Source of the DNA: Klebsiella terrigena
GTDB lineage: Bacteria > Pseudomonadota > Gammaproteobacteria > Enterobacterales > Enterobacteriaceae
Direction of reading: 5' to 3'
DNA: 64,000 nucleotides
Assembly: GCF_006539725.1 (NCBI RefSeq)
Contig: NZ_BJNO01000002.1
Location: 372,001-436,000 of the forward strand
Shown here in pieces: positions 1 to 11,097 of this stretch; positions within the stretch are counted from its first letter, which is position 1, and each line of letters opens with the position of its first letter. A model generated the notes under the pieces. It saw only the letters and a list, made by a program, of their open reading frames with translations, was not told where the DNA came from and did not search any database. The translations under genes were made by a program, and so were the position numbers.

Positions 1-1076
1 CCTGCCGTCGAACCCAGGGCGATAGAGAGCTGGATCGTCGCGACCATCAGCCCACCTCCGGCCTCGGCATCTTCGGGCAGGGTGAGGGCTACCCATGTCC
101 ACCATCCGGTGGGCGCAGCGGTGGCAAACATCCCCCAGAGGCCCAGCAGCAGGGCAACCATCCACAGGCTGTGCCCGGCCAGTATCAGCATCCCGGCGAT
201 GGCGGCCATCAGCAGAGGCAGGGCCATCAGCGTCAGGTAAAACCTCGCGTTGAGGAACGCGGAGACGAACAGCGTGCCAACAAAACCCGCCACCCCGATA
301 GTGAGCAGGATAAGCGACAGGCCGGAGCTATTTACCCGCGTTACCGTCTCCAGAAACGGGCGCACGTAGGTAAATAACGCAAACTGCCCCATAAAGAACA
401 GGCCGCAGGCAAACATGCCCATGACGACCACCGGGCGGCCGAACAGCCGAAAGACGTTTGCGCGCGGCGCGCGGCTTGTGCTGCCCGCCATATTAGGCAG
501 GCTGATGCACTGCCAGATGAAGGCGACGATCGCCACGGGCACCAGGCACAGGAAGGCTCCGCGCCATCCGATAGTCGCCCCGAGATAGCTACCCAGCGGC
601 GCGGCCACCACCGTCGCCAGCGCGTTACCGCCGTTAAAAATAGCCAGCGCGCGGGAGACCTGGTGCTGCGGCACAAGGCGAATGGCGGTGGCTGCAGACA
701 TCGACCAGAATCCGCCGATGGCAATACCAATCAGGGCTCGTCCCGCCATGTAGATCGCAAAGCTGGAGGCGAGGGCGATAACGATCCCCGACACCGCCAT
801 CAGAGCCGTCATTCCCAGCAGGAGGTATTTGCGATTCAGGTTGCCGGCAATAGCGGAAAGGGTCAGGCTGGTCAGGACCGCCAGCGCCCCGGAGATGGCA
901 ATTCCCTGGCCTGCCAGCCCCTCGGTCACGGCCAAATCTTTGGCAATCGGCGTCAGCAGGCTGACCGGCATAAATTCCGAGGCAATCAGCACGAAAACGC
1001 ACAGGGTCATGGCAAAAATGCCGCCCCAGTGGGCGTGCTCTTTAGCGCGGGGTGTTACAGGGTTCAGTATGGACAT
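1..1076 (-). CDS. MFS drug/nucleoside exporter, DHA1 (NepI/AraJ-like), 3' end outside window
   Basis: An open frame of at least 358 codons begins at 1076 (ATG, preceded in frame by a TAG) and runs off the left edge of the window. The translation starts MSILNPVTPRAKEHAHWGG and continues as alternating hydrophobic helices. A membrane-entry segment containing EFMPVSLLTPIA and the loop GRALIGIAIGGFWSMSAA resemble the 12-helix DHA1 family, particularly the purine nucleoside exporter NepI. About eleven helices are inside the window. Function is therefore proton-driven efflux across the inner membrane, substrate unknown. It follows the alpha/beta hydrolase in the same direction, but a strong hairpin between them argues against simple co-transcription. 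Family call is firm; the NepI-like subfamily is by resemblance only. Confidence 0.8.
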   Translation of the reverse strand, partial: MSILNPVTPRAKEHAHWGGIFAMTLCVFVLIASEFMPVSLLTPIAKDLAVTEGLAGQGIAISGALAVLTSLTLSAIAGNLNRKYLLLGMTALMAVSGIVIALASSFAIYMAGRALIGIAIGGFWSMSAATAIRLVPQHQVSRALAIFNGGNALATVVAAPLGSYLGATIGWRGAFLCLVPVAIVAFIWQCISLPNMAGSTSRAPRANVFRLFGRPVVVMGMFACGLFFMGQFALFTYVRPFLETVTRVNSSGLSLILLTIGVAGFVGTLFVSAFLNARFYLTLMALPLLMAAIAGMLILAGHSLWMVALLLGLWGMFATAAPTGWWTWVALTLPEDAEAGGGLMVATIQLSIALGSTA

Positions 1077-1221
1077 GGGCTACATCTCTGAATATCGCCC
1101 CGGGCTGGCGGTGCTCGCGCCGGAACGGACGCTATTTATGCAATAGCGATCAACATTATGGATAAGGATGAAGTGCGATGCTGTCAGCGGGGCTCGATAA
1201 CATCTGCCTGGAGGCGTCGGA

Positions 1222-1252
1222 ATAAAAGCCGCCGGCCAGCGTCCGGCGGCTT
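1222..1252 (-). terminator. Rho-independent terminator after the hydrolase gene
   Basis: On the minus strand, AAGCCGCCGG and CCGGCGGCTT form a 10-bp GC-rich stem followed by TTTATT. It sits 25 bases past the hydrolase stop and before the MFS gene. Confidence 0.75.
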
Positions 1253-1276
1253 GTCAAAGGTTAGCTTTCGAGGTTT

Positions 1277-2413
1277 CTACTTTAAGCCGTCTTTGAAGAA
1301 CTGCTCGAAGCGCGCAAAAGGTATTTTACCGGCGACGTTGTCGTAGAGGTCCACGTGGTTCGCGCCCGGCACAATAACCAGCGCCTTCTGCTTGCTGCCG
1401 ACGGCTTTAAAAGCATCTTCCGCAAAGTAGCGCGAGTGGGCCTTTTCCCCCGTCACGATAAGCGTTGGGATGGTGATTTCACTGGCGTAGCTCAGCAGCG
1501 GCATATTCATAAACGATAAAGGCGTCGTCGCCGTCCATGCGCCGGTGGAATTCACCGAACGTTCGTGGAAACCGCGCGGCATTCGGTAGTAGTCAAAGAA
1601 CTCTTTCAGCACCGGGTGAGGATCGGCGGGGAGGGTCTCAGGCAGAATACGTTCTGCAGCGCTGGCTTTGCCGTTCTGGTCGACGTAGATGTCGTGACCG
1701 GCATGGGCGAAGGTTCCACTCTGCGCATCTTTCCAGCGCTGCTCGTTCAGGTACTGCAGGACGGCGCGGCGATCGGCCGTGGAATAACGGTCTTTGCCTT
1801 CGCCAACGCCGTGGCCCATCGCCCGGCTCATGTCGTACATCACGCTGGTAGCGACCGCCTTAATGCGGGTATCCATTGCCGCCGCGTTCAGGGCCATCCC
1901 GCCCCAGCCGCAGATGCCGAGGATGCCAATACGGTTGCGATCGACCTCTTTTTGTAAGCCGAGGAAATCAACCGCCGCGCTAAAGTCCTCGGTGTTGATA
2001 TCCGGGGAGGCGACGTTGCGGGGGTGACCGCCGCTCTCGCCGGTATAGGAGGGATCGAACGCCAGCGTCACAAAGCCTTGCTCAGCCATAGTCTGCGCAT
2101 ACAGGCCGCTGGATTGCTCTTTCACCGCGCCAAAAGGCCCGCTGACCGCGATTGCCGCCAGCCGGCGATCTCCCCGCTGTTTGGGGAGATAAAGATCGCC
2201 CACCAGGGTTATGCCATACCGGTTCTGGAATGACACCTTACGGTGATCCACCTTACTGCTTTCGGCGAAGGTCTTATCCCATTTCTCAACCATCGAAACG
2301 GGCGCATTTGGATTGGTCGTATCAGCATAACTCATTGTCGTGACTCCACTTAATGATGCACATAGCAGCATCGCAGGTATAGCGGACGTCAGTTTTTTGG
2401 TGAAAGTATTCAT
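1277..2413 (-). CDS. Exported alpha/beta hydrolase (dienelactone hydrolase-like)
   Basis: The start at 2413 is chosen because AGGGGAA lies 8 bases upstream and the protein then begins MNTFTKKLTSAIPAML, a normal signal peptide with likely cleavage after SYA (residue 30). A start at 2455 would give a 14-residue extension. The 378-residue product has the alpha/beta hydrolase layout: a core strand region AIAVSGPFGAVKEQ (about 87-100), a nucleophile elbow GICGWGG (166-172) and a late PGANHVDLY with the probable catalytic histidine. The nucleophile position is Cys168 rather than Ser, as in dienelactone hydrolases. Substrate is unknown. A divergent LysR gene lies 197 bases upstream and is the likely regulator. 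Hydrolase fold is confident; enzymatic role is not. Confidence 0.8.
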   Translation of the reverse strand: MNTFTKKLTSAIPAMLLCASLSGVTTMSYADTTNPNAPVSMVEKWDKTFAESSKVDHRKVSFQNRYGITLVGDLYLPKQRGDRRLAAIAVSGPFGAVKEQSSGLYAQTMAEQGFVTLAFDPSYTGESGGHPRNVASPDINTEDFSAAVDFLGLQKEVDRNRIGILGICGWGGMALNAAAMDTRIKAVATSVMYDMSRAMGHGVGEGKDRYSTADRRAVLQYLNEQRWKDAQSGTFAHAGHDIYVDQNGKASAAERILPETLPADPHPVLKEFFDYYRMPRGFHERSVNSTGAWTATTPLSFMNMPLLSYASEITIPTLIVTGEKAHSRYFAEDAFKAVGSKQKALVIVPGANHVDLYDNVAGKIPFARFEQFFKDGLK

Positions 2414-2610
2414 CAAAAATTCCCCTGGAAAAAAGGATACAGGTACAGGTTTCATCCGGACAACGCTGCGGTGCTTTGTTTCATGGAGCTCATTATAGTT
2501 AGCAGAAATAGTGCTGATTAGAGGGGGTAAAGTGCTAGGATTAATATCATATTGTTATAGAAAGGGCGGTGAAGCGGGCGAGATGTCGCCCGGCACCGCA
2601 GGAGGCGCTG

Positions 2611-3495
2611 GTGGCCAAACGGGAAAACTATAATGAGCTCTACCTGTTTATGCAGGTGGTGCGGGAGGGGAGCTTCACCGCAGCGGCCCAGCGGCTTGGG
2701 CTGGCGCAGTCGGGAATTAGCCGTTCCGTTCGCGAGCTCGAAGAAAGGCTGGGCGTCCAGCTTCTGGTACGCACCACGCGCAGGTTATCCTTGACGCAGG
2801 CGGGCGAGCAGCTCTACCAGACGGCCGAGTCCGGATTTGACGCCTTAGATTCGGGGCTTGCCACGCTGGCGCACTATCGTCAGACCCCGTCCGGCACGGT
2901 GCGCATCAATGCCAGCCAGCACGCCATTGATAAATGCCTCCTGCCAAAGCTCGCGGTATTTAAGCAACGCTATCCCGATATCCGGCTGGAGCTGATGAGT
3001 GAAAGCCGCTTCGTCGATATTATTGCCGAGAGATTCGATGCGGGCGTCCGTTTGGGGCCGGAGGTGGGCAGCGGCATGATCGCGGTACGCATTACGCCGG
3101 ATATGGAGATGGTCGTTGTCGCCACTCCCGAGCATTTCCGTCGCTACGGCTTTCCGCAAACTCCGGCTGAGCTGGCGGCGCACCCCTGTATTGCCTATCA
3201 GTTTGGCGACGGAAGCCTGTACCAGTGGGAGCTCAATCTTGACGGTAAAAAAATGACCCACCGACCGCAGGGGCAGTGGGTCTTCTCCGACAGCTACATG
3301 GAGGCAGAGGCCGCCCGGCTAGGCCTGGGGCTGGCCTATGTTCCCGAAGAGCTGGTGGCCGATGATTTAGCGCGCGGCGTGCTTATCCGTGTGCTGCAGC
3401 CCTACAGCCTGCGCATGGAGGGCTCATTCCTCTATTATCCCCATCGCAACGTGTCGCCGGCCCTGAGAATCGTCATTGATACACTGAAGATATGA
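2611..3495 (+). CDS. LysR-family transcriptional regulator
   Basis: The frame is open from a GTG at 2569, but a second GTG at 2611 has a perfect AGGAGG five bases upstream (2600-2605), so the 294-residue version is preferred. The N-terminal winged helix-turn-helix reads FMQVVREGSFTAAAQRLGLA followed by SGISRSVRELEERLGVQLL, the hallmark of LysR proteins. The remainder is a periplasmic-binding-like effector domain with the typical GYVPEELV-type segment (here AYVPEELVADDL). It is divergent from the exported hydrolase gene and probably controls it. The effector is unknown. Not AmpR, which is a separate gene at 4237-5106. Confidence 0.88.
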   Translation: MAKRENYNELYLFMQVVREGSFTAAAQRLGLAQSGISRSVRELEERLGVQLLVRTTRRLSLTQAGEQLYQTAESGFDALDSGLATLAHYRQTPSGTVRINASQHAIDKCLLPKLAVFKQRYPDIRLELMSESRFVDIIAERFDAGVRLGPEVGSGMIAVRITPDMEMVVVATPEHFRRYGFPQTPAELAAHPCIAYQFGDGSLYQWELNLDGKKMTHRPQGQWVFSDSYMEAEAARLGLGLAYVPEELVADDLARGVLIRVLQPYSLRMEGSFLYYPHRNVSPALRIVIDTLKI

Positions 3496-3581
3496 GGCGC
3501 GCCGCGACAGTTTAATGCAGGGCATCAGGGAACCCGGAGCGAGCTGCGGGGGCTAAAGCGACAATAGCCGGAAGGGAACAG

Positions 3582-4154
3582 GTGAGGAAGACGATGGAAT
3601 ATCAGCAGGCGTTGCAGAGAGTGTTGTTAGACGATGCCGTGAGGATGAAGGCGCTTTATGCCGTTCAAACCTTAAGGCTCAACGACGGCTGGATCGGCGC
3701 CGGATTCGTGCGGGATGCGGTCTGGGACCACCTGCACGGATACGGCCAGCGGCCCGTCGGCGGAGACGTTGACGTGGTGTGGTTTGACGCTGCGCGCTGC
3801 GCTGCCGATGGCGATCGCCTTCTGGAAGCCGCGCTTAATCAAGTGAGCCCCGCGTTCGACTGGTCGGTGAAGAACCAGGCCAGAATGCATCACCATAGCG
3901 GCAATGCGCCGTACCGCTCTACGGAGGATGCTATCCGCTACTGGCCTGAAACGGCCACCGCTGTCGCCGTCAGAATTGGCGACACGGGCCTGATTGAGGT
4001 TATTGCTCCCTACGGCCTTGCCGATCTATTCGCGCTCCGCCTAAGGCCGACGCCGCAGTTTGAGCAGCAAAGGTTGTCCGTATTTAAACACCGGGTTGCC
4101 GCCAAAAGATGGGTTGAGCGTTATCCCCTGCTGCAGCTGATTGTTCCCGGATAG
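3582..4154 (+). CDS. Nucleotidyltransferase-like protein (NTP_transf_6 / DUF925 type)
   Basis: This 190-residue protein contains GWIGAGFVRDAVWDHLHG and then GGDVDVVWFD, matching the nucleotidyltransferase-like family once called DUF925 (PF06042). The DVDVVWFD segment would supply the metal-binding acidic pair of a polymerase-beta-type fold. GTG at 3582 has GAAGGG five bases upstream. An ATG at 3594 (GAGGAAG, spacing 3) is an alternative start that gives 186 residues. The gene stands alone, 86 bases downstream of the LysR gene and convergent with ampR. Substrate and role are unknown for the family. Confidence 0.75.
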   Translation: MRKTMEYQQALQRVLLDDAVRMKALYAVQTLRLNDGWIGAGFVRDAVWDHLHGYGQRPVGGDVDVVWFDAARCAADGDRLLEAALNQVSPAFDWSVKNQARMHHHSGNAPYRSTEDAIRYWPETATAVAVRIGDTGLIEVIAPYGLADLFALRLRPTPQFEQQRLSVFKHRVAAKRWVERYPLLQLIVPG

Positions 4155-4236
4155 CCGGAGCAGGGCGAACGGGCATGTTCCTGATGGGCGTCACTCTCGA
4201 ACCGCGGACATTTTTCGCAATGAATAGCGTCATGGC

Positions 4237-6392
<2,156 letters not shown>

Positions 6393-6481
6393 ATCCGTGC
6401 GCCCGCAAGATAGGCTCTTCGGGCGCCGCGGTATTTCGGTGAGCCGCTTAAACGCCAGCGGTAACGGGGCGCGGGTTAATA

Positions 6482-6512
6482 TGCACGGGCGGGGTTTACC
6501 CCGTCCCGTGCA
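6482..6512. other. Strong inverted repeat between ampC and the convergent PDE gene
   Basis: TGCACGGGCGGGG and CCCCGTCCCGTGCA pair around a TTTA loop with one bulge. It has no run of T on either side, so it is terminator-like in position but not a typical intrinsic terminator. Confidence 0.5.
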
Positions 6513-6552
6513 GCGGCAGAGCCTTCGCCTTTACCCTGATAATGCGTTCGCT

Positions 6553-8325
6553 TCAGGGCTTATTTTCCCGCGCTTCGTTTCTGGCTTGGTACCAGGCTTC
6601 AAAGGCAGCAGATGCCATCGGCCTGGCATAAAAATATCCCTGAACTTCATCGCAGCCCAGGTCTTTTAAAATCTCAGCCGTTTTGCCATCCTCGACGCCT
6701 TCGGCCAGGACGACATAATCCAGTTGCTTGAGCAGCCTGATAACGTTGCGCGCAATAATTAGGCTGGCTTTGTCGCGGTCAATTTTATTCACAATAGAGC
6801 GGTCGAGCTTGATGATGTCCATTGGAATTTGCCGCAGGTAGTTAATGTTGCTGTATCCGGAACCAAAGTCATCCAGCGATATTTTAAAACCGCGTTGTTT
6901 GAGCATCTCCAGTCCGTTAAGGGCGGCCGGACTTTCAAGCATCTTCTCTGTCTCCAGACACTCGACCCCCAGCAGGGATGGATCCAGATGCGCATCCCGC
7001 AATTTCTGTTCAAGCTGCTCAGCGAAATCGGGTCGCGAAAAATCACTGGCGGCCAGGTTTATTGACACGGGAAGCGAAAGCCCCCGGCGTCGCCAGGCAC
7101 TCAGCTGCGCGATAGTGTGATCGATTACCCATGCCGTGAGTTCACGCATCAGGCCGGTCTTTTCGACCAGAGGAATAAATTTTCCCGGCAGCACTTCGCC
7201 GTTTTTAGGATGCTGCCATCTTAGCAGTGCTTCAGCACCGGTCACACGCCCCGTCAACAGCGAGATTTTCGGCTGATAGACGAGATATAACCCCTGGTTT
7301 TCCTGCAGCGTTTGCCTGAGTTCGGTCAGAAGGCTGAAGTCACTCTTCTTGCGGGTATCGAGAGCGTCATCATAGGTACTAAAACGGTGTTTCTGGCTTA
7401 TCGCCTCATGCAGTGCGCTGATCGCACGACGCAGAATTTCATTCGGCGTCAGGGTGTTATCACAAAGTCCGGAGTCACCCATGTGGATATCCAAATCCAG
7501 GGGGACTTCCGGGTTGAGCCTGGCCTGGGTTCCCTGAAGACTTAAGGCGATATTTTCCAGTGACAGAGTCTTTTGCGTATGGGTGTAAAAGGCAAATCGT
7601 CCGACCGCCACGGCGTAAAGTTTCCCCTCCAACGGCAGCCGAGCCTGCAGCTCTACGGCCATATCACGAAGTAGATTTTCTACGGCAATCATCCCCAATG
7701 AGCGGGCCATCTCGTAGGCAAATGGCATATCAATACAGTCAATGATGACGAGCCTGAAGGTGCTCACCGCCGAAACGTCGATGTCCTTCAGAAGTCGCTG
7801 TCGATTGGGTAACAGCGTGACAACATCGATGAAGCCGACAGCGTGCCAGGACGCTAAAAAATCTGCTATCAGCTGGGCGAACGTCTCTAAAATACCGATC
7901 TGCTCGTCCGAAAGCACTCTGGGTTGAGTATCTAAGACGCACAGGGTGCCCACGGGTATCCCGTCCTGGGTTTTCAGTGGGCATCCGGCATAAAAGCGAA
8001 TGAATGGCGCTTCTCTGACCGCCTGATAGCGACGAAAGGCCGGGTGCTGATGTGTATCATGACAAATGAACGTTTCGCCCTGTTTCACGGTCTGTACGCA
8101 AAATGCCTCGCCCAGGCTGGTTTCCGTGATGGTGATATTTTGAGCGGATTTGATGTATTGCTTTTCATCATCGAGAACCGACACAAAGCTCATCGGCATT
8201 TTCAGCAGCTGGCAGACCAGATGCGTGTATTTTTTTAACGCGTCGTCCCGGCCTTCGTCAGGATTTTTCAACAGGTCAATCGCCGCGCGTCTTTTCCTGT
8301 CATCACTGCTGAGATTAGTCAACAT
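6553..8325 (-). CDS. GAF / degenerate GGDEF / EAL cyclic-di-GMP phosphodiesterase
   Basis: A 590-residue soluble protein. Residues about 28-155 form a GAF domain (GEAFCVQTVKQG, GCPLKTQDGIPVGTLCVLD). Residues 165-320 look like a GGDEF fold in which the signature is replaced by VGRFAFY (241-247), so no cyclase activity is expected. Residues about 330-585 are an EAL domain with the catalytic set intact: EALLRW (365-370), SINLA, the LETE glutamate, DDFGSGY, KLDRS, AEGVE and QGYFY. It should hydrolyse c-di-GMP to pGpG in the cytosol, with the GAF sensing a small ligand or redox state. GGGGAG lies ten bases upstream of the start. It lies downstream, in the same direction, of a second EAL gene. Confidence 0.88.
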   Translation of the reverse strand: MLTNLSSDDRKRRAAIDLLKNPDEGRDDALKKYTHLVCQLLKMPMSFVSVLDDEKQYIKSAQNITITETSLGEAFCVQTVKQGETFICHDTHQHPAFRRYQAVREAPFIRFYAGCPLKTQDGIPVGTLCVLDTQPRVLSDEQIGILETFAQLIADFLASWHAVGFIDVVTLLPNRQRLLKDIDVSAVSTFRLVIIDCIDMPFAYEMARSLGMIAVENLLRDMAVELQARLPLEGKLYAVAVGRFAFYTHTQKTLSLENIALSLQGTQARLNPEVPLDLDIHMGDSGLCDNTLTPNEILRRAISALHEAISQKHRFSTYDDALDTRKKSDFSLLTELRQTLQENQGLYLVYQPKISLLTGRVTGAEALLRWQHPKNGEVLPGKFIPLVEKTGLMRELTAWVIDHTIAQLSAWRRRGLSLPVSINLAASDFSRPDFAEQLEQKLRDAHLDPSLLGVECLETEKMLESPAALNGLEMLKQRGFKISLDDFGSGYSNINYLRQIPMDIIKLDRSIVNKIDRDKASLIIARNVIRLLKQLDYVVLAEGVEDGKTAEILKDLGCDEVQGYFYARPMASAAFEAWYQARNEARENKP

Positions 8326-8643
8326 AGTAACGCTCCCCGCTGCAGTCTATTTTTTGGTCATCCAAACCTGATGGTCGCGTAGGTCTCTTTACTCACTATA
8401 GGTGTCAACACGGGTACCATCGCCCGTCTGGCCCCATACACATTAGAATGTTTGCCATTGATTGTCTGCGAAAAGTAACGTCCTCCTGACGTTTTTGGAA
8501 CGGCCTGCCGCACGGCGGTGGCCTGCACCCGATCGGACAACATCCGTGACAGATGGCGCGAAGCAGGCTGCTGTCGGACTTACAGCGAGAGGGGGGCGTT
8601 AACGATTGTTTATCTCGTCGGCCAGAATGCCGGGCCGATCCTG
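8326..8643. other. 318-base spacer between two EAL genes
   Basis: No supported gene. It carries the GGGGAG ribosome binding site of the GAF-EAL gene (next to 8325) and a small hairpin ACGTC-CTCCT-GACGT with a T run. Two short frames on the minus strand have no recognisable product and no good ribosome binding site. The length suggests the downstream phosphodiesterase has its own promoter. Confidence 0.4.
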
Positions 8644-10176
8644 TCACTCAACCTGCACCCGTACTTTCGGTTTGGATAACAAAATAGTGACTAATTCAGC
8701 GAAAGGGACGGGCCTGAAGAAATAGTACCCCTGCATAAATGTGATTTTTTTGCGCATGAGATAGTCGAGCTGCTCCTGCGTTTCCACACCTTCAGCAACG
8801 ATGCTTATCGAGAGTTTATGTGCCAGGTCAAGTACGGAATCCAGTATAAGCGTCGAGTCCTCATGCTCATTTACCCTGCCGACAAAACTTTGATCAATTT
8901 TGATGTAATCGATATGAAGGTCCTGCAGGTAGGAAAGCCCGGAGTAGCCGGTGCCAAAATCATCAAGCGCAATGGCAAAACCATTTGCATGCAGTTTCTT
9001 GAAAGTCTGGACAAGTGTTTCATTGATCTCCAAAGGCTCACGCTCCGTCAACTCAATGACCAGGTTCAAATCGCGCCGGCTGAAACTGTCCTTATATTTC
9101 AGACACTCTTCAGGGAATGTCGGTGCAGCGATATGGGAAGCGCTGTAGTTAAGCCCAACGTGGAAGCCTTCCGGCAATTTACTGGCGATGGTGTTCATAT
9201 CAGACGCAACCTGAGCCATCAGGCTTTGCGTTAACGGCACGATCAACCCTGATTTTTCCGCTACAGGAATAAATGACGCCGGTGAAATATCGCCTTCTAG
9301 CGGATGCCGCCATCTGGCCAGCACTTCCACACCACGCAGCGTGCCGTCTTTGCCATTGACGATGGGCTGATAAAAAGGGACGATTTCACCCTCGTCAATT
9401 GCCCGGTGGAGCTCTTCTTCAGGGGACGTATTTTTAGTCAGATACTTCTTCAGAATATAAGCGGCAAGGCAGGACATCAGCAGTAAAAACAGTAATACAC
9501 CTCCGGCCCGGCTGAGCATATTCAGCAGGTTTTGCAGACTGAAAAACGCAGTGGGGTCGTATTGAATGCTGAAGGGATATTCTGTAGCCGCAAGGTGTAG
9601 AAGATGATGCTGCGCTTCATTTACCTTGGTGACGTCACCCGAGATACCTAAGAGAGTATTTCCTACCTTCAGTGCGTACCCGGCGCCTTTTAGCGGGATG
9701 TCCAGGGCATCCCTGATATGCTTGTCGCTCACGGTGACGATGATACGGCTGTCAGCAAATTCTGTCTGAATTAAAAGAACAGGCAGACCGTTTACGGTGC
9801 CGCTGGCAGGTATGAGGAACAAAGGTGAATTCGGCCATGCGGAAACGTTAACAAGTAGCACGCGATTCCCCGGCAGTGATGAACACCAGACCACGCCCTG
9901 GCGAAGAATAATGATCGTTCTGAGATGGGGCTGCAGTGATGCTTCGCTGCCGAGCCGATATTGCTCTTCCGGGCCACAGCCTTTTTCGACAATACTCATT
10001 GCCGTCCGCGTGGCAAGCCTGGCTTCATTAAGAATCACATTCATATTCTTTACCGCATGCTCTGCGCCAGCAAGTCTGTCTGCGCGCTCGGTATACCAGA
10101 ATTGTGTATTCAGAATAAAAACACCCAATATAAACATTGCCACGGCTACGACAATGGGAATAAGCGTGTTGCGCAT
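8644..10176 (-). CDS. Membrane-bound CSS-motif EAL phosphodiesterase
   Basis: The 510-residue protein has a helix at about 5-24, a periplasmic segment (26-225) with Cys67 (EKGCGPE) and the CSS motif at 98-100 (VVWCSSLPG), a second helix at about 228-247, then a cytosolic EAL domain from about 260 to the end. EAL is present as EVLARWRHP, with LNYSA, IELTERE, DDFGTGYSG, YIKIDQSF and VAEGVETQ, so catalysis looks intact. In the CSS family, periplasmic disulfide formation restrains the enzyme and free thiols activate proteolysis and phosphodiesterase output. It should lower c-di-GMP and so favour motility over adhesion. It lacks any GGDEF domain. The precise E. coli PdeB/C/D/G orthologue cannot be decided here. 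Confidence 0.9.
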   Translation of the reverse strand: MRNTLIPIVVAVAMFILGVFILNTQFWYTERADRLAGAEHAVKNMNVILNEARLATRTAMSIVEKGCGPEEQYRLGSEASLQPHLRTIIILRQGVVWCSSLPGNRVLLVNVSAWPNSPLFLIPASGTVNGLPVLLIQTEFADSRIIVTVSDKHIRDALDIPLKGAGYALKVGNTLLGISGDVTKVNEAQHHLLHLAATEYPFSIQYDPTAFFSLQNLLNMLSRAGGVLLFLLLMSCLAAYILKKYLTKNTSPEEELHRAIDEGEIVPFYQPIVNGKDGTLRGVEVLARWRHPLEGDISPASFIPVAEKSGLIVPLTQSLMAQVASDMNTIASKLPEGFHVGLNYSASHIAAPTFPEECLKYKDSFSRRDLNLVIELTEREPLEINETLVQTFKKLHANGFAIALDDFGTGYSGLSYLQDLHIDYIKIDQSFVGRVNEHEDSTLILDSVLDLAHKLSISIVAEGVETQEQLDYLMRKKITFMQGYYFFRPVPFAELVTILLSKPKVRVQVE

Positions 10177-10522
10177 TTATATATCCTGGGTAAGTTCGAA
10201 GCCGACTTCTCTGGGGCATCAGAAGTGCCTGGTTTTATCATTATAAAAAGCATGGTTGATAAAATTTAAATTAACCATCATTAACAGTGAAATATATCAT
10301 AGGAAACCGGTACTTATTCTGAGAGGTTAAGCTCCAGGCTTGAAGCGGGCGATGGCCTTGCGTTGCGGGTCAGCGGTGAGCGAAAAGCGGAGCGACAGCC
10401 GTGAAGAAGCCTGTGCTGGCACCCTGAGTTTTTTCGAACTACGCAGCGACGCTTCCGGGAAAAACCATAAGGTGCTTTCCAGAGGTATGGTTATATCTTT
10501 AGCATCACACGAGGAAGAATTG
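10177..10522. other. 346-base divergent spacer, AT-rich near the CSS-EAL start
   Basis: Positions 10230-10300 are AT-rich (ATTATAAAAAGCATGGTTGA, then TAAATTAACCATCATTAAC) and are the likely promoter of the EAL gene. The perfect repeat TGGTTGATAAAATTTAAATTAACCA contains inverted arms TGGTT and AACCA that could be an operator. The rest (10330-10510) is GC-richer with no recognised element; an open extension of the downstream gene through it has no ribosome binding site. Confidence 0.4.
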
Positions 10523-10834
10523 ATGATTGTCAGGACCTGGCACGGCTGTGTTCCGCTTAAACATGCGGAAGGTTTTGCGAAGCACCTTGAAAGGACCGGC
10601 GTGGAGCATTCAAGGAGCATACGCGGAAACCGGGGGGCGTTCGTACGCCGGGAAACCCAGGGAGACCGGGAGCATTTCTTTCTGGCAACCTACTGGCAGG
10701 ATCTGCATTCGGTAAAGGAATTCGCGGGAGAAAACTATCACGTGGCAGTGACTTACCCGGACGACGAAGAGTTTGAGCTCCTTTCCGATCCTTACGTTTT
10801 CCAGCACGTTGTCGAAGCTGTTTCACCGCTTTGA
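10523..10834 (+). CDS. Small protein of the dimeric alpha/beta-barrel (ABM-like) type
   Basis: The frame is open from further upstream, but ATG 10523 has GAGGAAG five bases before it, giving 103 residues beginning MIVRTWHGCVPLKHAEGFAK. The pattern MIVRTWHGxVP...A..F...L...G followed by RET.GDREHFFLATYWQD and a central V-K-EFAGENYHVAV resembles antibiotic biosynthesis monooxygenase (ABM) superfamily proteins, small ferredoxin-like dimers. No catalytic assignment is possible. A second ABM-like gene lies 263 bases downstream in the same direction. Confidence 0.6.
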   Translation: MIVRTWHGCVPLKHAEGFAKHLERTGVEHSRSIRGNRGAFVRRETQGDREHFFLATYWQDLHSVKEFAGENYHVAVTYPDDEEFELLSDPYVFQHVVEAVSPL

Positions 10835-11097
10835 CTTGATCTCCACGGCACCCGTCTACCGGTTGCCCGGATTTGCTTTCACATTGGCCATCGCTGCGCA
10901 GTGCTAAAGGCCTGATTAGGGCTTGCGGGGCGGCTGACTTTCTGCCGGGAAGGACGTGCCGTCGTGCACTTCCCGAGAGCAAACGCTATGCTGCTGCCAG
11001 CAAAAAATGACGGAAGTCGGCGCGAACGGGCCCGGTGCGGCCGAAGTCCCGGTCATCCCCGGGACGATTGCGTATCCGTTTTCACTGAGAGGACCCT

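Noticed and set aside
6397-6669. 90-codon frame downstream of ampC
   Set aside because: It overlaps the 3' end of the EAL gene in antisense, lacks a ribosome binding site and resembles no family.
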